8,024 bases of DNA from an uncultured bacterium (GTDB lineage: Bacteria; Bacillota; Clostridia; Oscillospirales; Butyricicoccaceae): positions 1-8,024 of the forward strand of contig CAJMOV010000081.1 in the NCBI GenBank assembly GCA_905215125.1, in the 5' to 3' direction. The number at the start of each line of letters is the position of its first letter. The first letter of the stretch is position 1. Under the pieces are notes generated by a model, which saw only the letters and a list, made by a program, of their open reading frames with translations, searched no databases and was not told the origin of the DNA. This document shows, piece after piece, positions 1 through 5,997 of this stretch. Both the position numbers and the translations under genes were made by a program.

Positions 1-133
1 AGCGGTGGCTCATTTCCATGACGCACATGCCGCTGCCGCGGTAGTTCATCATCTCATCCCGGATCTCCTCCAGCACCGGCTCCGGCATCATGGCAGGGCC
101 TGCGGAAAAATTGAACGTGCGTTCATACTTCAT
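1..133 (-). CDS. serC: Phosphoserine aminotransferase, N-terminal part (partial)
   Basis: Only the first 44 residues are in the window; the gene runs off the left edge. SerC is a PLP-dependent aminotransferase that converts 3-phosphohydroxypyruvate and glutamate to O-phosphoserine and 2-oxoglutarate in cytoplasmic serine synthesis. The visible N-terminus carries the family hallmark FNFSAGPA followed by the proline/glutamate-rich helix leading to NYRGSG and VMEMSHR, which matches the conserved start of SerC proteins closely. The ATG at 131-133 is preceded by a strong AGGAGGAG (complement of 141-148) at a 7-base spacing, so the start is secure. It is transcribed divergently from the cysteine synthase homologue at 346. 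The product of SerC, O-phosphoserine, is a possible substrate of that neighbour (inference). Catalytic residues lie outside the window. Confidence 0.93.
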   Translation of the reverse strand, partial: MKYERTFNFSAGPAMMPEPVLEEIRDEMMNYRGSGMCVMEMSHR

Positions 134-197
134 GGTAAATCTCCTCCTGTAATCATGGTGAAAGCCGTAAAAATTTTCTTGTGTATTGTTCAATAAT

Positions 198-226
198 AGT
201 CTATCATCAATATTAGAAACAAGCAA
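198..226 (-). promoter_or_regulatory. Candidate serC promoter
   Basis: On the minus strand a TTGCTT -35-like box (complement of 221-226) is separated by 17 bases from a TAGACT -10-like box (complement of 198-203). A TG dinucleotide sits one base before the -10 box, as in extended -10 promoters. This would start transcription about 55-60 bases before the serC ATG. A 12-base near-palindrome, TATTG-TT-CAATA (184-195), covers the expected start site and could be an operator. The call rests on pattern matching only. Confidence 0.5.
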
Positions 227-345
227 TATCTGAATTGACTTTTTTTCCCCGTTCTATACGAAAAAATGCATAATTTTCCCCATATGATCCCCCTTTGCGG
301 CAGATGACGGCCAAAACACCCAACCTTCGGAAGGAGTTGACAAGC

Positions 346-1254
346 ATGTCGCGCGTATATGACAACGTAACGGAACTGATCGGCAACACTCCCCTTTTGC
401 GTCTCCACCGGCTTGAGCAGGCGTATGACTGCCGCGCCGCCCTGTACGCTAAACTGGAGGGCCTTAACCCCGGCGGCAGCCTGAAAGACCGGGCGGCGGC
501 GCATATGCTGCGCTGCGCCGTCAGCCGCGGCGAGCTGCCGCCTGGCGGCGTCGTTGTGGAAGCGACAGGGGGCAACAGCGGCGTTGCGCTTGCCATGGTG
601 TGCGCCGCGCTTGGCTTCAGATGTATCCTGGTCATGCCGGAAAATGTCGACCCCGCCCGCATCGGCAGTATGCGCGTCTACGGCGCGGAAATTGTGCTGA
701 CCCCTTCGGCAGGGGGCGCGGCGGGCGCGGGGGAAAAGGCCCGTGAAATCCGCGACAATACCCCGGGCTGCTTCATGCCCATGCTGTTTGACAACGACGA
801 CAACTGCCAGGCCCACCGCGAAGGCACCGGCCGCGAGATTCTGGAGGCGCTGCCCCAGGTCGATGCCCTGGTCGCCGGCGTCGGCTCAGGCGGTTCGCTG
901 ACCGGCTGCGGCGAGGAAATCCGCAAGCACTGCCCCGACTGTAAGATAATCGCCGTCGAGCCGGTTGATTCCCCCGTTTTGTCGGGCGGTTTTCCTGGCG
1001 GCCACGGCATCCCCGGCATCGGGGCGGGATTTGTTCCCGCCATCCTCAATAGCTACATCCTGGACGAGGTCATCCGCGCCCGTACGCCGGACAGCATCCA
1101 CATGATGGGCGAGCTGGCCCGGTTGGAAGGAGTGCTGTGCGGCATTTCCTCCGGCGCTGCACTTTCCGCCGCCGTTTCCCTTGCCCAGGAGCGCGAATAC
1201 GCGGGAAAAAACATCGTCGTCATCCTTCCCGACAACGGAGAAAAATATTTGTGA
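346..1254 (+). CDS. Cysteine synthase-family PLP enzyme (CysK-like)
   Basis: A 302-residue protein of the cysteine synthase/cystathionine beta-synthase family (fold type II), close to the usual length of about 300-310. Family members make cysteine from an activated serine (O-acetylserine or O-phosphoserine) and sulfide in the cytoplasm. Visible features are IGNTPLLRL at 12-20, NPGGSLKDR at 41-49 with PLP lysine K47, a substrate loop TGGNSG at 74-79, the PLP-phosphate glycine loop GSGGS at 180-184, the motif GIGAGFVP at 224-231, and GISSGAA at 266-272, whose serine contacts the PLP ring nitrogen. The substrate loop is TSGNTG in classical CysK, so S-to-G and T-to-S changes here are notable. The ATG at 346 is chosen because AAGGAG (331-336) lies 9 bases upstream; a TTG-initiated extension from 295 has no such support. 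Specificity could be O-acetylserine, O-phosphoserine or another beta-replacement. The family is certain, the exact reaction is not. Confidence 0.9.
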   Translation: MSRVYDNVTELIGNTPLLRLHRLEQAYDCRAALYAKLEGLNPGGSLKDRAAAHMLRCAVSRGELPPGGVVVEATGGNSGVALAMVCAALGFRCILVMPENVDPARIGSMRVYGAEIVLTPSAGGAAGAGEKAREIRDNTPGCFMPMLFDNDDNCQAHREGTGREILEALPQVDALVAGVGSGGSLTGCGEEIRKHCPDCKIIAVEPVDSPVLSGGFPGGHGIPGIGAGFVPAILNSYILDEVIRARTPDSIHMMGELARLEGVLCGISSGAALSAAVSLAQEREYAGKNIVVILPDNGEKYL

Positions 1255-1339
1255 ATGGCAAAGCCCGCTCTTTCACAGGGCTCTGCCGGGCATCTTTTCA
1301 AGGCCCATCTGCGTCAGACGGGGCAGGCCCGGGAAACAG

Positions 1340-1375
1340 AAAGCAGGGACGCTCCTGGCGTCCCTGCTTTTTCTA
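1340..1375 (+). terminator. Rho-independent terminator of the cysteine synthase gene, possibly bidirectional
   Basis: A perfect 13-bp stem (1340-1352 with 1358-1370) closes a 5-base loop and is followed on the plus strand by a T run (1368-1372). It lies 85 bases after the stop of the cysteine synthase gene. The ABC-ATPase gene on the other strand ends at 1399, so the hairpin is also placed to stop the convergent operon. On the minus strand the T tract is broken (TTTCTGTTT), which makes termination in that direction weaker. Confidence 0.9.
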
Positions 1376-1398
1376 AGGTTACCGCCCGCAGCGGTTCA

Positions 1399-2016
1399 TT
1401 ATTCTTTTGCAAGGGGCTTATCGCCCTTTCCCTTTTCAACGACACGCAGCGGCGGCCCGTCCAGGCGGACGACCCGTCCGGCCCGTTCAATGGCGGTGTT
1501 TTCATGGCTGATGAAAATAACGGGTATGCCCATCCCGGCGATGCGCTGCAGGATGCGCTGCGCGCACTCCTCGTCGACGCCGGCAAAGGGCTCGTCCAGC
1601 ACAAGCAGCCGGCCTCCCAGCGCCAGAGCGCGGGCAAGGGCCAGGCGGCGCTGCATCCCACCGGACAGCTCGGCGGGCACCTTGTCCCCCTCTCCGTCCA
1701 GCTCGACCATGGACAGCCAGCGGCGGACGTCCGCTTTCTGCCCGCGCGGATACAGGTCGGAAATATGCTGCGCCGCCGTCCGCCAGGGCAGCAGCCGGTT
1801 TTCCTGAAATAGCAGGGCGATATCCCGCGGTGCGACGCCGGTCACACTGCCGCCGTCCGGCTTTTTCAGCCCGCACAGCACCCGCAGCAGGGTGGTCTTT
1901 CCGCAGCCCGACGGGCCTGAGAGCGCAGTAAACCCTTCCATCGGCAAAGCTAGGCTGAAGCGGTCGAGCACCGCCCGTTCGCCGTAGCGCACCGTGACGT
2001 TTTCAAACCGGATCAT
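1399..2016 (-). CDS. NitT/TauT-family ABC transporter ATPase
   Basis: A 205-residue cytoplasmic ATPase, shorter than the roughly 240-260 residues of typical SsuB/TauB/NrtD proteins, mainly through a short C-terminus. It powers the permease encoded just upstream. Visible are Walker A GPSGCGKT (34-41), a Q-loop FQENRLLPW (70-78) characteristic of the nitrate/sulfonate/taurine branch, the ABC signature LSGGMQRR (117-124), Walker B LLVLDEP (137-143), the D-loop region AGVDEE and the switch histidine H171. All catalytic motifs are intact. The ATG overlaps the permease stop by 4 bases (ATGA, 2013-2016), implying translational coupling, and a purine-rich AAGGGGG lies about 8 bases before it. The open frame continues upstream without stop into the permease gene, but that stretch has no domain of its own. 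It is the last gene of the regulator/transporter operon. The substrate cannot be assigned. Confidence 0.93.
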   Translation of the reverse strand: MIRFENVTVRYGERAVLDRFSLALPMEGFTALSGPSGCGKTTLLRVLCGLKKPDGGSVTGVAPRDIALLFQENRLLPWRTAAQHISDLYPRGQKADVRRWLSMVELDGEGDKVPAELSGGMQRRLALARALALGGRLLVLDEPFAGVDEECAQRILQRIAGMGIPVIFISHENTAIERAGRVVRLDGPPLRVVEKGKGDKPLAKE

Positions 2017-2786
2017 GCGCCCGCCCCCTTCCGCGCCTTCCCCATCCCTTTGCCAAGCAGGGCGGCCAGCCCTTTTTCCAGCAGCAGGCTGAGCAGGATG
2101 ATGACGGCCGTCCACGCGAACAGCGACGGGGTCTCCAGATTGATTTTGGAAAAATACACCTGGGTGCCGACGGCCATTTGGGGCCGGCAGAGCACCTCGG
2201 CGGCGACGCCGGCCTTCCACGACAGGCCGATTGCCGTCATACAGGCGCTGGAAAAGTAAGGGAGCACCGATGGGATGACGACAAGCCGCAGCGTTTTTCC
2301 CCGGCCAAAACGGTAGGCGGACGCCATCTCCAGCAGCTGGCCGTCCGTTTCCCGGACGCCGCGCACAATGTTTCCCCATACGACGGGCAGGACTATGAGC
2401 ATGGAGATGACGGCCGGCACCAGCCCGGTGCGCACCCACAAAAGCACCAGCACAATGAAGGAGGCGACCGGCGTCGCCAAAATGACCTTGACCAGCGGGG
2501 CCAACAGCAGCTCGGCCAGGCGGGACAGACAGGTCAGCGCCGCCAAGGCGATCCCCAGCACAATGCCGGCCGCCATGCCGCCGAAGATGCGCGCCAGCGT
2601 AAGCAGCGCCGTCAGCCAAAAATCCTGCCGGAAAAGGAGATCCCACAGCGTCGCCGCCGCGCTGACCGGGGACGGCAGAAGCAGCTCCTGTCCGACCTTC
2701 ATGGACAGGAGCTGCCACACCCCAAGCCAAAAGGCCAGAGGCAACAGGACGCGCAGTGCCTTACGGCATGTAGTAGAAGCCTTCAT
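2013..2786 (-). CDS. NitT/TauT-family ABC transporter permease
   Basis: A 257-residue inner-membrane permease of the SsuC/TauC type, normal in length. Hydrophobic segments lie at about 11-28, 57-87, 92-118, 123-142, around 176-197, and 222-241. The cytoplasmic EAA coupling loop, which docks on the ATPase, is visible at about 150-175 (EMASAYRFGRGKTL followed by VVIP). The start is the ATG at 2784-2786. It gives a short basic N-terminus (MKASTTCRKALR) directly before the first membrane helix, as in relatives. It makes the gene overlap the end of the substrate-binding protein gene by 26 bases. A GGAGGAGGG (complement of 2801-2809) lies about 14 bases upstream, longer than ideal, so the exact start is less certain than the gene. 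The downstream ATPase overlaps its stop by 4 bases. Confidence 0.92.
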   Translation of the reverse strand: MKASTTCRKALRVLLPLAFWLGVWQLLSMKVGQELLLPSPVSAAATLWDLLFRQDFWLTALLTLARIFGGMAAGIVLGIALAALTCLSRLAELLLAPLVKVILATPVASFIVLVLLWVRTGLVPAVISMLIVLPVVWGNIVRGVRETDGQLLEMASAYRFGRGKTLRLVVIPSVLPYFSSACMTAIGLSWKAGVAAEVLCRPQMAVGTQVYFSKINLETPSLFAWTAVIILLSLLLEKGLAALLGKGMGKARKGAGA

Positions 2787-3876
2787 CCGGAACAGAGCCG
2801 CCCTCCTCCGCGCTCTTGGCGCCAATGGAGGCGGGATCAGCGTCAAACAAAACCTGGTAGTACCCCTCAATGGCGGGCTGCATGTCGCTGCCGCTGATAA
2901 AGGTCAGGTTGCAGTCGGGGATGGCGCGCTTGGCAACGGCAGCGTTGGCCGTGATGCCGTACTGGGCGACCAGCTCGGCCGCTTCATCGACGTTTTCCTT
3001 GACAAAATTGATGGAAGCCTCGTAGTCCTCCAGGAAAGCGGCAACCGCTTCAGGGTTTTCCTTGGCCCAATCGGCGCGCACGACGGTGCAGCTCATGATG
3101 AGATCGCCGTCTCCCGTCACCTTCTGCCATTCTTCGGTCAAATCAAGGGCGGAACGGATGCTGAACGCCCCTTCGCTGCTGTCGCCCTTGATCTGCAGGG
3201 CTGTGGCCGCCGGGACGGGCAGCATGCAGACGTCGGCCGTGCCGGAAACCATGTTGGCCGTCACTTCCTCGGCCGTCTGCCAGACGATTTCAACATCAGC
3301 TCCGGGCTCCAGCCCGTTTTCGCGCAGCAGGTAGTTAAGCACATACTCCGGGTTGGCCCCCTGGCCGGTGGCGTAGATGGTGCGGCCCTTGAGATCGGCC
3401 ATGGACTGGATGGCTTCGCCGTCCCGCTCAAGGATGTAAAGCACGCCGAGACCGTTGACGGTCAGCATCTGCACCTTGCCTTCCGTCTTGTTGTACAGGT
3501 TGGCGGCGACGTTGGTCGCCATGGCGGCGATATCCACTTCCCCGCTCGTCAGCTTGGCGACCACCTCGTCATTAGCGGCGGCGACGGTCATTTCATAGTT
3601 GTTGCGGGTGGTGCCCGCTTCACTGTCGGCCATCAGCTTGACGGCGCCGACGCCTGTCGGGCCGGAAAGAACGGCAAAGCGCACGTCGGCCCGCTCTGCC
3701 GGCTCGTCGTTTTGATCGTCGGTATTGGGCTGCTGATTGTCCTGCGGCGTATCCTCGCCCTGGCTGTCGTCCGGGCTCTGGGCGGGATTCTGCTCCTCCC
3801 CGCTCTGGCACCCGGCCAGCAGGGCGAAGCTGAGCGCAAGGCAAAGGATGAGCGCTAACAGTTTTTTGCTTTTCAT
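2761..3876 (-). CDS. NitT/TauT-type ABC substrate-binding lipoprotein
   Basis: A 371-residue secreted lipoprotein that should capture the substrate for the permease/ATPase pair encoded downstream. The N-terminus has a basic MKSKK, a hydrophobic core and a lipobox ending LAGC, so lipidation is expected at C23. Residues 24-62 are a low-complexity Asp/Gln/Asn/Pro/Glu linker, common in Gram-positive lipoproteins. The binding domain starts near 63 and has the features of the TauA/SsuA/NMT1-like family, including GPTGVGAVKLM, SGEVDIAAM, MADLKGRTIYATGQGANPEYVLNY and the MVSGTADVCMLP segment. I recall similar proteins as common in Firmicutes next to Crp/Fnr regulators, but know no assigned substrate. 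The ATG overlaps the regulator stop by 4 bases (3873-3876), and GAGGAG (complement of 3885-3890) lies 8 bases upstream. Sulfonate, nitrate or thiamine-precursor roles cannot be separated from sequence alone. Confidence 0.93.
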   Translation of the reverse strand: MKSKKLLALILCLALSFALLAGCQSGEEQNPAQSPDDSQGEDTPQDNQQPNTDDQNDEPAERADVRFAVLSGPTGVGAVKLMADSEAGTTRNNYEMTVAAANDEVVAKLTSGEVDIAAMATNVAANLYNKTEGKVQMLTVNGLGVLYILERDGEAIQSMADLKGRTIYATGQGANPEYVLNYLLRENGLEPGADVEIVWQTAEEVTANMVSGTADVCMLPVPAATALQIKGDSSEGAFSIRSALDLTEEWQKVTGDGDLIMSCTVVRADWAKENPEAVAAFLEDYEASINFVKENVDEAAELVAQYGITANAAVAKRAIPDCNLTFISGSDMQPAIEGYYQVLFDADPASIGAKSAEEGGSVPDEGFYYMP

Positions 3877-4544
3877 ACAAGTTTCTCCTCATGTAATTTT
3901 TCCGTGTCGAGCACGGTGATGCACTTTCCTTCCCGCGCGATGGCCCCCTGATTTTCCAGGGCCTCAAAGGCGCGGTAGAGCGAGGCGCGGCCCAGGTTGA
4001 GCCCGCGGGCAATGGCGGTGGCCGCCGCGTGGACCTCCCCTTTTTCATCCATGTTGCACAGCAGGTACTGCGCCAGCTTCTGCTGGGCCGTACCGGCGAT
4101 CAGCCCTTCAATTTTCTGGCCGAGAAAATGGATGCGCCCCGACAGGTAGGATATGTAGGCCATGGCGATGCCGCTGTCCTGCGCGATCAGCCTGCGCACC
4201 AAGCCCTGCGGAAAAAACACGACGCGGCAGGCGCTGCGCGCCGTCAGGGTTGTAACGTAATCAGCATAGCGGTTAAAAAGCGCGGCCGCCCCGAACATCT
4301 CCCCCTGGCACAGGATGCTGACGACCATCTCCCCTTTTGTCACCTGTACGCTGCCGCACAGCAGCACGCCCAGGCTGCGGCGGAAATCGCGCGGGGCATA
4401 GATCACCTGACCCTTTTCAAAATCCTCCACTGTACAGGAAGGGTCGGCAAGCGCCTGCTGAAGCAAATCCGCCGGCGCCCCTTGGAACAGGAACAGGCGC
4501 GCCACCATCTCCCGCTCCTGCGCAGTCAATGCGCTGATCTCCAC
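3873..4544 (-). CDS. Crp/Fnr-family transcriptional regulator
   Basis: A 223-residue (GTG start) or 236-residue (ATG at 4583) DNA-binding protein of usual Crp/Fnr length. A cyclic-nucleotide-type beta-roll spans about 15-110 (GTG numbering), including FEKGQVIY and GEMFGAAALFNR. A long dimer helix follows. The winged helix-turn-helix is near 179-202 (ARGLNLGRASLYRAF then LENQGAI). The phosphate-binding Arg-Ser pair of cAMP receptors is not visible where expected, and no Fnr-like N-terminal cysteine cluster is seen, so the signal is unknown. I prefer GTG at 4542-4544. AAGGGGG (complement of 4552-4558) lies 7 bases upstream, the family similarity begins here, and the ATG at 4581-4583 lies inside the -10 box of the best promoter. 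If another promoter is used, the ATG with GGGAG 4 bases upstream is the alternative. The stop overlaps the lipoprotein gene by 4 bases, so regulator and transporter are co-translated. Confidence 0.88.
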   Translation of the reverse strand: MEISALTAQEREMVARLFLFQGAPADLLQQALADPSCTVEDFEKGQVIYAPRDFRRSLGVLLCGSVQVTKGEMVVSILCQGEMFGAAALFNRYADYVTTLTARSACRVVFFPQGLVRRLIAQDSGIAMAYISYLSGRIHFLGQKIEGLIAGTAQQKLAQYLLCNMDEKGEVHAAATAIARGLNLGRASLYRAFEALENQGAIAREGKCITVLDTEKLHEEKLV

Positions 4545-4551
4545 CTTTCCG

Positions 4552-4558
4552 CCCCCTT
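4552..4558 (-). promoter_or_regulatory. Ribosome binding site supporting a GTG start for the regulator
   Basis: AAGGGGG on the minus strand lies 7 bases ahead of the GTG at 4542-4544. Its spacing is better than that of GGGAG to the ATG at 4583 (4 bases). It would be present on a transcript starting from the promoter at 4582-4610, whereas the ATG at 4583 would not. Confidence 0.5.
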
Positions 4559-4574
4559 CTGTCTCATTTGATAC

Positions 4575-4607
4575 ACTTTGCATTGTACTCCCTTTCTGAT
4601 GCAAAGT
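4575..4607. repeat. Perfect 9-bp inverted repeat, likely operator
   Basis: ACTTTGCAT at 4575-4583 and its exact reverse complement ATGCAAAGT at 4599-4607 are separated by 15 bases, with arm centres 24 bp apart. The right arm overlaps the -35 box and the left arm overlaps the -10 box and the ATG at 4583. This is where a repressor, possibly the regulator encoded here, could block RNA polymerase. The arms do not resemble the TGTGA or TTGAT half-sites of Crp or Fnr. If the region were transcribed from further upstream, the same repeat would form an RNA hairpin with GGGAG in the loop and the AUG in the stem. Confidence 0.6.
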
Positions 4608-4610
4608 CAA
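4582..4610 (-). promoter_or_regulatory. Sigma-A-like promoter of the regulator/transporter operon
   Basis: On the minus strand TTGACT (complement of 4605-4610) is followed after exactly 17 bases by TACAAT (complement of 4582-4587). Each box matches the consensus at 5 of 6 positions. It lies just downstream of the terminator of the preceding operon, where a new promoter is needed. Transcription should start near 4574-4576, so the ATG at 4583 would be outside the mRNA and the GTG at 4544 would have a leader of about 30 bases. Confidence 0.7.
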
Positions 4611-4687
4611 GATCGGCCTCCACGTCAGGCCGGCAAAATAGGGAAGCGGCTTCTTTTTCCCTTGTACGCTTTCTGCAAATGCCGGGC

Positions 4688-4730
4688 AAATAAAAGCAGC
4701 AGCGCGGATGGTTTCTCCACGCTGCTGCTT
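4688..4730 (-). terminator. Rho-independent terminator after the aminotransferase gene
   Basis: A perfect 11-bp stem (4694-4704 with 4720-4730) closes a 15-base loop. On the minus strand it is followed by TTTTATTT. It begins 4 bases past the stop of the aminotransferase gene and separates the catabolic operon from the regulator/transporter operon. On the plus strand there is no T run, so it acts in one direction. Confidence 0.88.
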
Positions 4731-4734
4731 GGCT

Positions 4735-5973
4735 TTAATCGGCGGATGTCGGCCGCCCGCACCCGACGAGCGCGTTCTGCAGCGCCTCAGCCGTTTCGTC
4801 GGCCTGGGCTCCGGTCAGGGAAAACGGCGGCTTAAAGACCAGGCAGGCTCCGCTGCGGCCCATAAGATACCTGTTTGCACGCATCCTGCTATGGACGGCG
4901 GCAGCCGTCTCCTCGTCTGTACATTCCAGCGACAGGGCCAGCCCTGCGCCGCGTACCCGCACGGCTTGTGGGCAGGCGTCGACACAGCGCTGCAGTCCGC
5001 TTTGCAGACGTGCGCCTGTGGCGCGGACGTTTTCCAAAAGCCCCCCTTCCAGCAGCTCGTCAAAGACGGCGCAGGCCGCGGCGCACGATAGAACCGAGTC
5101 GCCGGATCCCCCCGCCAGTGCAGGCAGCATGGAGGGATCGGCCGCGCCGCGCATCAGAAACCCGGCGATGTGCAGCCCGTTGCCCAGCCCCTTGCCGACG
5201 AGCAGAAGGTCGGGGATCACCCCTTCCTCCTGATAACGGAACATATGCCCTGTGCGGCCCATGCCGCTTTGGATCTCGTCAAAAATCAGCAGAATGTCGC
5301 GGCTGTTTGTCCACGCCCGCAGCGCTGCGAGATACCCCGGCGGCGGGCAGAGGTTGGCAAGCCCCTGGCATGGCTCGATGATGACGGCTGCAACGTCCTG
5401 CGCCGAGCCGTAAGCCACCTGCTGATCCAGAAAGTCGATGCAGGCAAAGCCGCAGCTTTCCGGCCGGCAGCGAAAGGGGCAGCGAGCGCAGTCGGGGTAA
5501 GGGGTGTGCACCAGCCCCGGCGGAAGGGGCGGATATCCGGCCTTGCGCTTGGGCAGCCCTGACATGCCGGCGCTCAGCTGCGTGCGGCCGTGGATGCTGT
5601 TCCAGAAGCTGACGACCTCGCTGCGGCCCGTCATCCTGCACGCCAGCTTGACGGCCCATTCCGCCGCCTCCGACCCGGACGACGTCAGGTGTACGCGGTC
5701 AAAATCGCCGCCCGTCGCTTCCATCAGGCGCATAAGCAGGCGGGCCTTATAGGGGTTGGCCGCGCCCGACTGGGCCACCTCGCCCGCGGCGCGGGATACC
5801 GCCCGGACAAAGCGCTCGTTCCCTGCCCCCAGGCATACGCTCAGCTCGTTGAGGGTGAGATAACGCCTGCCCTGCCGGTCAAACAGCTCGGCTCCCTTGC
5901 CGTCGACCAGCTCGAGCGATTCGGCCGAATAAAGGGGCGCCAGAAGATCATATCGCTGTACAGATGTGTTCAA
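4735..5973 (-). CDS. Class III (omega) aminotransferase, PLP-dependent
   Basis: A 412-residue cytoplasmic enzyme of fold type I, subgroup II, slightly short of the usual 420-450. Members move an amino group from an omega-amino acid, amine or dialkyl amino acid to pyruvate or 2-oxoglutarate; a few are decarboxylating. Visible are SSGSEAAE (98-105, PLP-phosphate contact), NSIHGRT (125-131), FDEIQSGMGRTG (231-242, aspartate D232 pairing with the PLP nitrogen) and VGKGLGNG (259-266) with PLP lysine K261. A cysteine cluster, C162-x2-C165-x3-C169-x4-C174-x3-C178, interrupts the middle of the protein; as far as I recall, a related CYRCPFG-type insert is typical of one branch of the family. The start is TTG at 5971-5973, supported by GGGGAG (complement of 5982-5987) 8 bases upstream. 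It is the last gene of the operon, 24 bases after the creatininase-family gene. It probably handles an amine released upstream in the pathway, but the substrate is unknown. Confidence 0.92.
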   Translation of the reverse strand: MNTSVQRYDLLAPLYSAESLELVDGKGAELFDRQGRRYLTLNELSVCLGAGNERFVRAVSRAAGEVAQSGAANPYKARLLMRLMEATGGDFDRVHLTSSGSEAAEWAVKLACRMTGRSEVVSFWNSIHGRTQLSAGMSGLPKRKAGYPPLPPGLVHTPYPDCARCPFRCRPESCGFACIDFLDQQVAYGSAQDVAAVIIEPCQGLANLCPPPGYLAALRAWTNSRDILLIFDEIQSGMGRTGHMFRYQEEGVIPDLLLVGKGLGNGLHIAGFLMRGAADPSMLPALAGGSGDSVLSCAAACAVFDELLEGGLLENVRATGARLQSGLQRCVDACPQAVRVRGAGLALSLECTDEETAAAVHSRMRANRYLMGRSGACLVFKPPFSLTGAQADETAEALQNALVGCGRPTSAD

Positions 5974-5981
5974 AATGCTTT

Positions 5982-5987
5982 CTCCCC
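5982..5987 (-). promoter_or_regulatory. Ribosome binding site for the TTG-started aminotransferase
   Basis: GGGGAG on the minus strand lies 8 bases before the TTG at 5971-5973. No ATG or GTG start stands near it in the right frame, so it decides for the rare TTG start. Confidence 0.7.
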
Positions 5988-5997
5988 TTTACCCGGC

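Noticed and set aside
235..262. TTGACT at 235-240 as a -35 box for the cysteine synthase gene
   Set aside because: No convincing -10 box lies 16-18 bases downstream; the nearest candidates (TACGAA at 257-262 and CATAAT at 269-274) match poorly or are badly spaced.
134..345. Possible T-box or other riboswitch in the serC/cysteine synthase intergenic region
   Set aside because: I found no T-box core sequence, no terminator/antiterminator pair and too little leader length on either strand.
2017..2730. In-frame upstream extension of the ATPase open frame
   Set aside because: ATPase homology begins at the ATG at 2014-2016, and the upstream part is an out-of-frame reading of the permease gene.
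2368..3858. Long plus-strand open frame opposite the lipoprotein and permease genes
   Set aside because: It is antisense to two clear family members, has no recognisable motif, and its length is explained by the GC-rich codon bias of the minus-strand genes.
4640..4662. AGGGAA/TTCCCT 6-bp inverted repeat as a second terminator
   Set aside because: The stem is short, with an 11-base loop and only a weak ATTTT tail; the 11-bp terminator just upstream in the minus-strand direction already serves this role.
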